A DNA stretch of 26,076 nucleotides from a virus: IMG/VR virus record IMGVR_UViG_3300009702_000072, positions 1 to 26,076 of that record; one strand, 5' to 3'. The first letter of the stretch is position 1; each line of letters begins with the position of its first letter. A program made the translations under genes and the position numbers. Shown one piece after another: positions 13,910 through 21,908 of this stretch. The notes under the pieces were generated by a model. It was not told the DNA's origin and made no database searches. It worked only from the letters and a program-made list of their open reading frames with translations.

Positions 13910-16900
13910 TTACTTGTAAGGAGTAAGTTTTATTGTTGGATTTGCTAAAGCTTTAAGCTCACTAGCTGATATTACGTCAGGAGTACTTGTAGTTAATGAT
14001 CCAAGTGTAATCGGTTTACTTTTTCTTAAACTATTAAATGATAATTTTCCTTTGGAATAGTAAGGTGATGTTTTTATGCTCCCAATTTTTACATTACTTG
14101 AAACACCTTTAAGTTTGTTTGGGTATTTTGATGATTTACCACTACCACTACCACCACCTAAATATCTAAACCCTGTGCCATAGTTGTATTTTGTAATATT
14201 AAACCCTTGATCGTTTAGGTACTTAACAACACCCTTAGTTAAAACTTTCCCCTCATATAACTTATTTACAACATCAGATAGAGCTGTGTCATCTTCACCA
14301 ACACTTTCGAGTTGTTTAATTACCCATTCACCCCTAGCTTCTGTACTTTGGCTACCGTCCTTGCTGTAAGTCATCACACCTATATCAAGTATTTGATCAG
14401 GTCTTTCCTTTTCTATCTGTCTTTTAAACCCCATAGCTGTGTCCATGCTATTCTGTAGCTCTTGAAGTTTTTTATCTCTTGTAGCTTGGTCATACTTAGG
14501 GTTATACAAAATATCTGTTTTCTTTTCTCTGTAACTATTTATGATTTTGTTTGTATTACCATAGAGAGATGCTAGGTCTTTTGTGTTTGTTGGTAGACTT
14601 GCCCCTGCACCCCTGGAAGCATCAACTTTATTACTACCAAATAGCTTTCCGAGTTTTACTCCTTTAGTACTTGTGCTTTTACTTGGGTATACAGGTAATT
14701 CTAAGGTACTCATTAAAGCTTCTGTAGGTGTTTTTCTACCTTGTGCAACTGCAATGGGACCGCCTATATAAGGATGAGCCAACTCCTCTGCGGTGTACCC
14801 TGCAAGCTTTCCAACCTTTCCACCTACTGTGTCCTCCTTTTTATAAATAGGACCACCATAAAATGTTCTATTAGTTAATAGAGAGCTACCAACATTTAAC
14901 GGTTGGCTGAAAAAACTACCAGCCCTTTGTGTAGCTGTTCTAACATCACCCTTTCTTAATGCACCACCAATTTCTAAACCTCTTCTTGGTACTGTTGCTA
15001 TACTTGGTTGAAGTGGTATAAACCAGCTCCTATTATTTTTTCTTGGTATTTCAAGAAAAAACTCTTTACCCCCTTTATTTTGGTGCATATAGTGTCCTGT
15101 AAGCTGTTTATTTAATAAATCATAAAGTACATAAGTTAACACTACACCCCCTAAGTATTTCCTATTGTACTTGTAAGCTGGGTTTGTTAAATTCTTAGGA
15201 AGTAGAGCCTTAATGTTCTTACCCCAAAAGTTAAGCATACTTTCTCTAAATGTAGGTGCAAAGAAAATAGTAGAAAGGGCATTTTCAACATCCTTACTTC
15301 TTGAAAGTTTATCAGCAACACCGTGCCATGCTTTGGTTGTATCTCCTGCAAGCTTTCTTGCTTCTTCGTGTGTAAGTCCCTCTTTTATACCCCTATCGTA
15401 AGTGTCTTTAAAAGTGTTGACTTCTAACATAGGCATAAACCTGTTAAAAGTAGGCTCTTCCATTGCTGTGTGCCACCAATCTGCAAATTTTTTACCAGCC
15501 CCCCTTGGTGCCTCTGCTTCTAATAAGTTTTTATAAGCTTTGTTATAATCCACAGTTGATCTACTTCTTATACCTTCCTCCGCCATCATAGTTGAATACT
15601 TGGCTCTTTCTTTGAAGAAGTTTTTTGTTTTCTTATCACTCATAGCTGTGAAAAAAGCCTGTGTAGGGCTTTTAAACCTACCTGCTGTAAACTCTTTTAT
15701 CATATTTGCTATAGTAAATGCATTAAGAGGTGTTTTTGGCACCCCACCACTCATGCTAACTTCCATAGTAGCTCTAGAAACCTTTGCCCCCGTCCTTAAA
15801 AAGGCATTACCTTTATCTAAAGTAAACATATTATTTAAGCTCTTAGCGATATTTGGTTCAGCTCTAAACCCATCCATATCAGGAACTAATTGTGTATCAA
15901 TAGTTCTCCAACCTGTAGGTGCTTTATCTGCTGGAACAATAGCCCCTAACCTCTTTAAATGGCTTATTAAATCTCTATTTGCTAATGCTCTTTCTAACTG
16001 ATACCTATAGTGAGCTGCTAACTGCCCGGGGTGTGTATATTTAGGTGTTAAACCATAAGCAACACCCTCTTCATACGTCTTAAATTTTCTTTGTTTAGTA
16101 AAACTTGGGTTCTTTCCTAAACCTTTACCCTTTTTCATATATTCTGCTAAAGCCTTATCAACTTCCTCTGGCGGGTTTTTCCACACTTGGTTTAAATAAT
16201 TATCTAAATAGTTAATATCTAAACCTCTTCTTATACCTTCCTTTCTTATACTGTTGTAATAGTTTCTAAGGTCAGACATTTCTTTTGCATATTTGCCACC
16301 TAAATCAACTTTTGCTTTAGGGTCTTGAAACTTTTTTATAAACTTCCAGCCATCTTTTTCATCAATACCACTAAACCTATTAATTACCTCGTTTGCTTTA
16401 GTTCTACCAGTAAGTATCCTACTACCCCAGTCTGATATTTCTTTTTGTACCTCTTTTGGTGCATTTTTAATAGGTTTGAGTATTTTATTTAGCTCTGCTC
16501 TAATACCTGTTTTTGTATTTATATCTATTGGTCCGTCAGGTGTTGGAAAGTTTGTTTGTATTGTTCTTGGTCTACTACTTTTAACTGTATTATCAACATT
16601 CTCAGGTACATTCTGTAAAAAGTTACTTAACTTACCACTTTTTACACCCTTTTTGTATTGTCCATAACTTATCTTATCAGCCTCACTTACAGGCAAGCCA
16701 CCTTTAACAAGGTTGTCTTGATAGCTAAGCAACCCCGATAAATTCCTTTTAGCTGGCTTGTTAGCTTCCCTTTCTGTAATAGGTTTAGCATTTATTTGTC
16801 TGTCTATGTTGTCTAGTGGTTTATTTAAAATATCTCTGTTATATTTCAAAACACCAGGAGTATTAAACAATCCGTCTACTTCCCCCGTCTTTAGGTTCTT

Positions 16901-18838
16901 AATAGCTAATTCCCTGTACTGTTTTTCACTTGGTTTTCTACCATATTCTGCAAAAAAATCTCTATACCATTGTGGATTTAAGCTCGACCTATAACCTCCG
17001 CCAGTAAAGTCCTCGCCTTTTTTAATAATACCAACACCACCTACTTGTGATTTAAGCCTTTCTACTTCTTGTTTAATAAGGTTTTTTGCTTGTTTAGAGA
17101 AATTACCAACACTATCACTAGCCCCCTTAGCTTGGTTGTAGATGTCGGTTAGTTGGGATTTGGTATAGACTGGTATGTTGTCTTCAAATATCTGATAAGT
17201 CATTCCTTGTTTTCCGTTTGCATATTCTGGAATAGCTACACCTATTTTCCCTTGTTTTTTAGCAACTTGTTCAGCTAAATCAGTATTAAGAGTTGACCAG
17301 TCTGCTTTGCCACCAGGAAACATATAATCAAAGTCTTGTCTTGTAAAATCTACTGTTTCGCCATCAATTGTTTTATATTTTTTACCTATAAAATCCTCAA
17401 ACATTTTTTTATTTGCGTTTACATCTAATACTTTATTTTTAATATTTCCAGGTGCTTGATAGACTTTACCTCCAAAACTGAATCCTTCTGCTATTTCTGG
17501 AGTATCTGTAAGAAAATGACCTCCCATATAACCACCTTTTTTAAGCTGATCTCCTGCACCAAAAGTAAGTTTTCCTCCCTTAATTTCATTAGGTGTCCCA
17601 TGATAAAGTGATTGTGCCTTAATAAACTCCTCTGCACTCTTATACTTCTTAGCTTCCTCGATAAGATCCTCAGGCTGACCTACCTTAGCACCAAAATCTA
17701 CAGCCCCTCTTTTACTTAATAAAGCCCCCTTGTAATCAATAGCCCTTATCTTGCCTTTTGTATCCCTTGTAAAGTTAAACCCTGCCTTTTCAAGCATATT
17801 TATATACTTTGGTTTAAAGGTAAACTCACCACTTGCTTTTTGCCACCTATAACTACCGTCTGGCATTTGTAGTAGTCTTGTTGTGCTATCTCCTACTGAC
17901 TTTTTAAATACGCCTGATAAAGCCTCACCACCTATAGGCATAAGTGCATCTATAGCAATACTCATAGCTGTCGTGTTTAAATCACTAGCCTTATCTATAA
18001 GTATTCCTTGCCCTACATTTGCCGCTGACCTTAATGCAAGTTTTTGTACTATTGGGAGTTTACTACCTACAGTAGTTACATACTCGTTGGTACCGCCCAT
18101 GACACCTGCCATTGGTATACTCTTATCTAGTCCTTGTATTGATGTATTAAATGCTCTGCCTAAGCTTCTATCTTTACCCCCTGTAATATAGTTTAAGCCT
18201 GTTCCGAGTGCCTGTTGCCCTGCAATCAAGGCTGGGTTTTCTAAACCAGTTGCAAATAAGGCTGGTGAAAAAGCACCTACTAAGTTACCAGCTGTCTTAT
18301 ATCCATACTTTAAAGGGTTAGCCTTTAGCTGGTCCCTAGCCCATTGTTCCCTAAATGGTAAAACAGCATTCTCTGCAAACTGGAAAGCTTTAGAGTCTGC
18401 TGTAAAAGGTCTTTGATAATTTATATTGTCAAAGGCTAAAGACCCTAAGGAGTTACCAACATCTCTTACTTGTCTTGGTATCTCCCTAACTGGACTACTA
18501 TTAAGTATATTTACACCAGCATTTGCTAGTGCTTTAGGAAAGCTTGAGCTACTTTCTGTAGGAGAAAATGGTGTGGGTATTCTTCTATCTGCTGTAGCGT
18601 TTAATCCTCTTTGTACAAAAGCTCCAGCTTTAGTAACAGGGTTAGCCCTATACTTGCTTGGGTTGTAATAAAAACTTTGTTTAGGTGTTGGGTTTAAAGG
18701 CTTTCTATTAGGGTTAAAATTGCTCCTATTCCATGCATTACCTATCCTCTCATCAATGTTTGTAGAATTATCCAGTTTACGTATAGCCCCTTTTACACGA
18801 TTTCTTACAATCTTGCTTATATTTGATATATCTGCCAT
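13910..18838 (-). CDS. Giant polyvalent/ejection protein with ADP-ribosyltransferase-like domain
   Basis: The protein has 1642 aa. Residues 1-330 are low in Cys and rich in Asn and Ser, with Gly/Ala-rich, weakly hydrophobic helices. Residues 410-560 look like an ART fold as seen in phage polyvalent proteins: LYHGTPNEI (410-418), GGHFLTDTPEIAEGF (439-453), NIKNKVLDVN, and a final strand MTYQIFEDNIP (546-556). Residues 780-1340 form a long helical region containing LDNYLNQVW, GWRTID and FFAPTFRESMLNFWG, as in large polyvalent-associated regions. A Ser/Gly-rich tail ends the chain. It is probably packaged and injected with DNA to act on host proteins or DNA. The catalytic state is not proven. 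Confidence 0.68.
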   Translation of the reverse strand: MADISNISKIVRNRVKGAIRKLDNSTNIDERIGNAWNRSNFNPNRKPLNPTPKQSFYYNPSKYRANPVTKAGAFVQRGLNATADRRIPTPFSPTESSSSFPKALANAGVNILNSSPVREIPRQVRDVGNSLGSLAFDNINYQRPFTADSKAFQFAENAVLPFREQWARDQLKANPLKYGYKTAGNLVGAFSPALFATGLENPALIAGQQALGTGLNYITGGKDRSLGRAFNTSIQGLDKSIPMAGVMGGTNEYVTTVGSKLPIVQKLALRSAANVGQGILIDKASDLNTTAMSIAIDALMPIGGEALSGVFKKSVGDSTTRLLQMPDGSYRWQKASGEFTFKPKYINMLEKAGFNFTRDTKGKIRAIDYKGALLSKRGAVDFGAKVGQPEDLIEEAKKYKSAEEFIKAQSLYHGTPNEIKGGKLTFGAGDQLKKGGYMGGHFLTDTPEIAEGFSFGGKVYQAPGNIKNKVLDVNANKKMFEDFIGKKYKTIDGETVDFTRQDFDYMFPGGKADWSTLNTDLAEQVAKKQGKIGVAIPEYANGKQGMTYQIFEDNIPVYTKSQLTDIYNQAKGASDSVGNFSKQAKNLIKQEVERLKSQVGGVGIIKKGEDFTGGGYRSSLNPQWYRDFFAEYGRKPSEKQYRELAIKNLKTGEVDGLFNTPGVLKYNRDILNKPLDNIDRQINAKPITEREANKPAKRNLSGLLSYQDNLVKGGLPVSEADKISYGQYKKGVKSGKLSNFLQNVPENVDNTVKSSRPRTIQTNFPTPDGPIDINTKTGIRAELNKILKPIKNAPKEVQKEISDWGSRILTGRTKANEVINRFSGIDEKDGWKFIKKFQDPKAKVDLGGKYAKEMSDLRNYYNSIRKEGIRRGLDINYLDNYLNQVWKNPPEEVDKALAEYMKKGKGLGKNPSFTKQRKFKTYEEGVAYGLTPKYTHPGQLAAHYRYQLERALANRDLISHLKRLGAIVPADKAPTGWRTIDTQLVPDMDGFRAEPNIAKSLNNMFTLDKGNAFLRTGAKVSRATMEVSMSGGVPKTPLNAFTIANMIKEFTAGRFKSPTQAFFTAMSDKKTKNFFKERAKYSTMMAEEGIRSRSTVDYNKAYKNLLEAEAPRGAGKKFADWWHTAMEEPTFNRFMPMLEVNTFKDTYDRGIKEGLTHEEARKLAGDTTKAWHGVADKLSRSKDVENALSTIFFAPTFRESMLNFWGKNIKALLPKNLTNPAYKYNRKYLGGVVLTYVLYDLLNKQLTGHYMHQNKGGKEFFLEIPRKNNRSWFIPLQPSIATVPRRGLEIGGALRKGDVRTATQRAGSFFSQPLNVGSSLLTNRTFYGGPIYKKEDTVGGKVGKLAGYTAEELAHPYIGGPIAVAQGRKTPTEALMSTLELPVYPSKSTSTKGVKLGKLFGSNKVDASRGAGASLPTNTKDLASLYGNTNKIINSYREKKTDILYNPKYDQATRDKKLQELQNSMDTAMGFKRQIEKERPDQILDIGVMTYSKDGSQSTEARGEWVIKQLESVGEDDTALSDVVNKLYEGKVLTKGVVKYLNDQGFNITKYNYGTGFRYLGGGSGSGKSSKYPNKLKGVSSNVKIGSIKTSPYYSKGKLSFNSLRKSKPITLGSLTTSTPDVISASELKALANPTIKLTPYK

Positions 18839-18844
18839 AGGTTA

Positions 18845-18874
18845 CCTATACAAAAGGAGAGTATAGGTTTTCAA
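18845..18874 (-). promoter_or_regulatory. Leaderless-type promoter of the 1642-aa gene, inside an inverted repeat
   Basis: The -35 TTGAAA (18874-18869) is followed by ACCTA. An 18-bp spacer leads to -10 TATAGG (18850-18845), then six bases and the ATG at 18838. An 8-bp inverted repeat ACCTATAC/GTATAGGT (18861-18868 and 18844-18851) spans from the spacer to the -10. Confidence 0.6.
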
Positions 18875-20047
18875 TTAAAAGGATTGTTCGTCTATAGGTT
18901 TTCTGTAACCAGATAAAACCATGCTTGGGTTACTGTTAGATGTTGAACCTATATTACTTGAGTAGTCACCGCTTCTATTAAAAGCATCTGTTATAACATT
19001 CCTTGAACTGTCAAAAGCGTTTGTACTTGCACCTTGTAATGCTTCATTATATTGACCCATAAGTGTATCGAGGTATCTTGTGGCGTTGCCTGTTTCAACA
19101 GCAATCTGTTGTGCAAAGCCCCTTGCTTCATCCTGTAGTTGTCTTGCTCTAGTTCTGTACTCCCTCATAAGGTCAAGTTTTATTTCATCTCTTCTACTAG
19201 CTATTTCACCCCTCATACTATCTACATCTGATAATCTTGCACTAAGTTGTGATTGTAGATTACTTATAGCTTGCTGTAGTTTAACTTGTACTTGCTGTAT
19301 CTTATTATTTGACTCAACTTCAACATTTTTTCTTTCATTGTTTAGCTGGGTAATATTGTTTATTAAGTTTTGATGTATAGAGCCTATGTTTCTTTGTAGT
19401 TCTCTTCCATATATCTCCTGTGCCGCTTCACCAACACCACTTAAAGCACCACTACCAAATAAGTTATTTGCTCTTTGAGTTAGCTGTCCACCTAAGTTTC
19501 TTGCTTGATCTACAGCTTTTCTACTTCCTTGTTCACTTGCAGTTTGTGCATCTTGTATAACATTTAAAGCCTTGTCCTTAGCTTGGTTTATTTGAGGTAT
19601 CTGCGAGTTAAAAAGGTCTGTAGTTGTTTTTACTTGGTTGTTAAAATCACCCCTTAGTCTATTCTCTGTATTATTTAAAGCTCCTAAGGTTTCAGAATAA
19701 GCACCACCTAACCTGTCGTAATAATCACTGGGGGAGTACCCCATTATTGTTTTACTACTACCATTGTCTCCAGGATTATCTACTGCTGTGTTTATAGTTC
19801 CACTACTTGAGCTTGTAGAAGCCCCCTTTACACTTCCGTAATCATTACTACTGTTTTTCCTTGGGTCACTCAAAGGAGCAAACCTATTGTAGTTAACATT
19901 AGTAGGTGTAGTAGCCTGTGTAATATAGTCTACTCCAGATTTACTACCTGTACTTTGTGGGTTTCCTCCTGCAAAAAACTCACTTAGCCCAAACTCGGGT
20001 AAATTTACTTTTCCTAAATTCCAATTACCTGTCATTGAAAATGCCAT
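18875..20047 (-). CDS. Coiled-coil internal virion (ejection) protein
   Basis: This is a 390-aa protein. The first 110 residues are Ser/Asn/Gly-rich and look disordered. From about 120 to 350 it is Gln-rich helical and coiled-coil (NNERKNVEVESNNKIQQVQ, LQQAISNLQSQLSARL). There is no membrane segment. It lies directly before the 1642-aa gene under the same promoter type, so the two may form the set of proteins injected with the DNA, as internal virion proteins of short-tailed phages do. No family motif is recognised; the role is inferred. Confidence 0.6.
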   Translation of the reverse strand: MAFSMTGNWNLGKVNLPEFGLSEFFAGGNPQSTGSKSGVDYITQATTPTNVNYNRFAPLSDPRKNSSNDYGSVKGASTSSSSGTINTAVDNPGDNGSSKTIMGYSPSDYYDRLGGAYSETLGALNNTENRLRGDFNNQVKTTTDLFNSQIPQINQAKDKALNVIQDAQTASEQGSRKAVDQARNLGGQLTQRANNLFGSGALSGVGEAAQEIYGRELQRNIGSIHQNLINNITQLNNERKNVEVESNNKIQQVQVKLQQAISNLQSQLSARLSDVDSMRGEIASRRDEIKLDLMREYRTRARQLQDEARGFAQQIAVETGNATRYLDTLMGQYNEALQGASTNAFDSSRNVITDAFNRSGDYSSNIGSTSNSNPSMVLSGYRKPIDEQSF

Positions 20048-20053
20048 AGTCTA

Positions 20054-20083
20054 TATATAGTAAATATAGAAATAGGTTTGCAA
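20054..20083 (-). promoter_or_regulatory. Leaderless-type promoter of the 390-aa gene
   Basis: The -35 TTGCAA (20083-20078) is followed by ACCTATTTC. An 18-bp spacer leads to -10 TATATA (20059-20054), then six bases and the ATG at 20047. It is a very close copy of the scaffold promoter. Confidence 0.62.
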
Positions 20084-20101
20084 GGGGTTACTTAAATTGG
20101 C

Positions 20102-20158
20102 TAGACCTCTGGGGCAACTAACCAGGGTATGAAGATATCATAATTAAGTTGAGGTCTA
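20102..20158. promoter_or_regulatory. Bulged stem-loop in the 575-nt gap
   Basis: TAGACCT pairs with AGGTCTA, and CAACT with AGTTG, giving 12 bp interrupted by a 6-nt bulge (CTGGGG) around a 27-nt loop. It could fold from either strand. It lies between the two opposed promoters of this gap. Confidence 0.4.
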
Positions 20159-20192
20159 ACCGCCTATACGTATAACACACTTAAACTGGTAG

Positions 20193-20222
20193 TTGCAAAC
20201 CTTTTGTTAATTGTTCTATATG
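20193..20222 (+). promoter_or_regulatory. Plus-strand copy of the phage promoter
   Basis: The -35 TTGCAA (20193-20198) is followed by ACCT. An 18-bp spacer leads to -10 TATATG (20217-20222). It has the same -35 core and spacing as the late promoters but opposite direction, and no gene follows on the plus strand. Transcription should begin near 20229. Confidence 0.45.
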
Positions 20223-20228
20223 TATTCA

Positions 20229-20460
20229 TAACTGCATGGGCGACCTCAGTAGACTTGGTGCAGTATAAATAAATGCAAGGCTCGACCAAACATATTAGGT
20301 ATGCTTGGTATAAAAACCCTTTAGCTAAAGTAAATAATCGTCGACATTTAATCAAGGCACAAGTCTTGAGTGGTTACCCCTTTCTCTACTTACTGGGTAT
20401 TGTATTTACTTGGGAAGGTAGGAAGGGCGACCTCCCACACTTAGGTGTCTTGGTATGTTA
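20229..20460 (+). ncRNA. Candidate structured non-coding RNA
   Basis: The stretch 20048-20623 holds no supported gene. After the plus-strand promoter come several inverted repeats: ACTGCA/TGCAGT (20231-20236, 20259-20264); a 9-bp hairpin with one mismatch at 20285-20309 (ACCAA, CATA / TATG, TTGGT); a perfect 12-bp palindrome CTTTAGCTAAAG (20319-20330); and ACAC-TTAG-GTGT near 20440. The decamer GGGCGACCTC occurs twice (20238-20247, 20425-20434). No U-rich terminator is visible on the plus strand, so the 3' end is a guess. A 62-codon ORF (ATG 20273) exists but has no start signal or protein-like features. Confidence 0.3.
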
Positions 20461-20590
20461 AATATAATATAATTACTATACATGAAACAAAGTATCTTCA
20501 ATAAGCCTTACACAAAAAGAGACTCGTTTAAGAAAATAAAAAAAGAACACAGATAAAAAGAGAGGCGTTTGTCAAAAAAACTAACAAAAA

Positions 20591-20620
20591 AGTATAGGAT
20601 CGCAACATAATCAAACGCAA
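20591..20620 (-). promoter_or_regulatory. Possible minus-strand promoter at the start of the gap
   Basis: TTGCGT (20620-20615), an 18-bp spacer and TATACT (20596-20591) lie just after the stop of the small membrane protein. It would give a long untranslated leader or a non-coding RNA across the gap. The -35 is weak beyond TTG. Confidence 0.3.
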
Positions 20621-20623
20621 ATT

Positions 20624-20896
20624 CTACTTGGTGATACCCCTGATTATCAAGTACGGTATTATTGTTATTAAAAGGAGAATTAAAAATACCATTATAGCCC
20701 CAAGGATACCATTAAGACCAAGCCATAAAGATTGTAACACTATTAGTACAACAAAACCTAATGCGTTACCATCCCTTGCAGTTTGAAATACAGTCTGAAA
20801 CCAGTCTATTATTGCGTTTATATATCCTAAAACTAGGGATATTTGCCATAGGATGTGTAAATAATCCTCGTGTTTACTGGTTAGGCGATCTAACAT
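20624..20896 (-). CDS. Small integral membrane protein
   Basis: This 90-aa protein has a hydrophobic segment at about 16-33, a short charged stretch (FQTARDG), and then almost continuous hydrophobic residues from about 46 to 85, probably two spans. It has no motif of known holins, though the size and topology would allow a holin or superinfection-exclusion role. It lies directly after the CAP-domain gene, so both may act at the envelope. Upstream, TAAGAT lies six bases before the ATG with TTGCCT 15 bp further up, a weak leaderless-type promoter. Confidence 0.55.
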   Translation of the reverse strand: MLDRLTSKHEDYLHILWQISLVLGYINAIIDWFQTVFQTARDGNALGFVVLIVLQSLWLGLNGILGAIMVFLILLLITIIPYLIIRGITK

Positions 20897-20944
20897 AATA
20901 ACATCTTATCATAAAAAATTATGAGGCAAAAATAACTTATAAAA

Positions 20945-21430
20945 TTAATACCTTATAAACAACTGTACTACATAAGTGCCATTAACAGCTACACAAGTTC
21001 TATCCACCTCAGTGTCAAGCATACCAGCATTGTGTGCAGGGGACCCTTCCCAGTTTTTTAAAGCTGCGTAATTACTAATAGACCCATGTAATATATTTTC
21101 ACTAATCCTCTTATACTTAAAAGTACCCCACCTTCTTTCAAAACCTGCATGACTGTAATCTGTCTTTATCTCCTTAGCTCGTTCCTTTGCTATAACACAA
21201 AGGTTATCATCGTGTATAAGTCTTGGTAGCCCTTTCTCCTCCCTGTAGTCGTTAACTAAGTTTTCAATAGTCATTGCGTCTAATACATATCTTCTAGGTT
21301 GTGGTTGTCCTACTGGTACGTGTTTTGTGGTAGACTTTTGGGCATTAAAGTACCCTTTGTTGCTTAAAAGATATAAAAATAATGCAGTTGCTAGTAACAA
21401 CATTACAAGTAACTTAGCTAACCTTTTCAT
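20945..21430 (-). CDS. Membrane-anchored CAP (SCP/YkwD-like) domain protein
   Basis: This is a 161-aa protein. Residues 5-23 form a signal anchor (LAKLLVMLLLATALFLYLL) after a basic start. The CAP domain covers 55-161: IENLVNDYREEKGLPRL, ERAKEI, SHAGF, SENILHG, SPAHNAGM and YVVQLF. The two His and one Glu of the CAP cavity are present. Bacterial YkwD-type proteins are secreted and their role is poorly known. In a phage it may alter the infected cell surface. It has its own near-consensus promoter ending six bases before the ATG, so it can be expressed apart from the packaging genes. Confidence 0.82.
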   Translation of the reverse strand: MKRLAKLLVMLLLATALFLYLLSNKGYFNAQKSTTKHVPVGQPQPRRYVLDAMTIENLVNDYREEKGLPRLIHDDNLCVIAKERAKEIKTDYSHAGFERRWGTFKYKRISENILHGSISNYAALKNWEGSPAHNAGMLDTEVDRTCVAVNGTYVVQLFIRY

Positions 21431-21436
21431 ACCTTA

Positions 21437-21465
21437 ATTATACTATAGGCTTGTATATTAGTCAA
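21437..21465 (-). promoter_or_regulatory. Near-consensus leaderless promoter of the CAP gene
   Basis: TTGACT (21465-21460), a 17-bp spacer and TATAAT (21442-21437) are followed by six bases and the ATG at 21430. The -35 lies over the stop of the 98-aa gene. It is the best sigma-70-like promoter in the window. Confidence 0.7.
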
Positions 21466-21754
21466 AGAAACTTACTTTTGTTTTTCTCCTGTGTCCCCAC
21501 TTACTCCAGGCACCATTTGATATTTCCTTAGGCTCATTACCCCATTCTAGCTTATCAAGTACATCTATAGTTCTTTCCCACCCCCGTACAGCACAACTGT
21601 ATAAAGAGGGGTGACTAATACCACTTTTTAGTACATAATCAAACATCAACTGGTTACCATCCCTTATCTCCCTAAGTGTCTTTAGGACGCCCTCTGTTAT
21701 ATTACTTTGATACTCTTTTGCTGTCATAAGTTTTAAGAAAAGTATTATCGTCAT
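21458..21754 (-). CDS. Hypothetical protein, 98 aa
   Basis: The core reads ITEGVLKTLREIRDGNQLM, then SLYSCAVRGWERTIDVLD, and ends basic (WGHRRKTKVSFFD). It is soluble and mostly helical. The start is uncertain: ATG at 21754 gives a hydrophobic 9-residue lead that overlaps the zinc-ribbon gene, while ATG at 21727 (MTAKEYQSN) gives a more usual N-terminus. Neither has a Shine-Dalgarno. I do not recognise the family. Confidence 0.5.
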   Translation of the reverse strand: MTIILFLKLMTAKEYQSNITEGVLKTLREIRDGNQLMFDYVLKSGISHPSLYSCAVRGWERTIDVLDKLEWGNEPKEISNGAWSKWGHRRKTKVSFFD

Positions 21755-21908
21755 CCATAAGTTGCATAGTACAGGTCTTACACTTTACCCACTTACCCTC
21801 TTTATACCACTCATGTTTATGTTCAATGTATCCTATCTTTGTTTTTATCTCTATCCCACCCTCTGTTTCCTTTATTATAGGTTGGCTTTGGTTAGTGTTA
21901 GATTGCAT
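21702..21908 (-). CDS. Small zinc-ribbon-like protein
   Basis: From ATG 21908 the protein has 68 aa; an earlier ATG at 21932 would add 8. EHKHEWYKEGKWVKCKTC has a His pair and a CxxC pair spaced as in a small metal-binding knuckle. The rest is polar. An AAGAG tract lies 7 nt before the chosen ATG, which decided the start. It overlaps the ends of both neighbours. A role in binding nucleic acid or protein is possible but not shown. Confidence 0.5.
   Translation of the reverse strand: MQSNTNQSQPIIKETEGGIEIKTKIGYIEHKHEWYKEGKWVKCKTCTMQLMDDDNTFLKTYDSKRVSK

Noticed and set aside
13866-13910. Terminator after the 1642-aa gene (CCTTAG/CTAAGG with an inner AACGC/GTGTT stem)
   Set aside because: The helix is broken by internal loops and no T-run follows on the minus strand.
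15600-16001. 133-codon plus-strand ORF inside the 1642-aa gene, and other plus-strand ORFs
   Set aside because: They lie antisense to clear genes, have no promoter or ribosome site, and their hydrophobic translations reflect the reverse of Lys/Asn-rich coding.
20273-20461. 62-codon plus-strand ORF and a 63-codon minus-strand ORF at 20164-20355
   Set aside because: They overlap each other and the inverted repeats, have no start signals, and their translations lack protein-like pattern or any family motif.
20048-20623. tRNA or tmRNA gene in the gap
   Set aside because: No T-arm with a TTCRA loop, matching acceptor stem or anticodon arm could be assembled on either strand.
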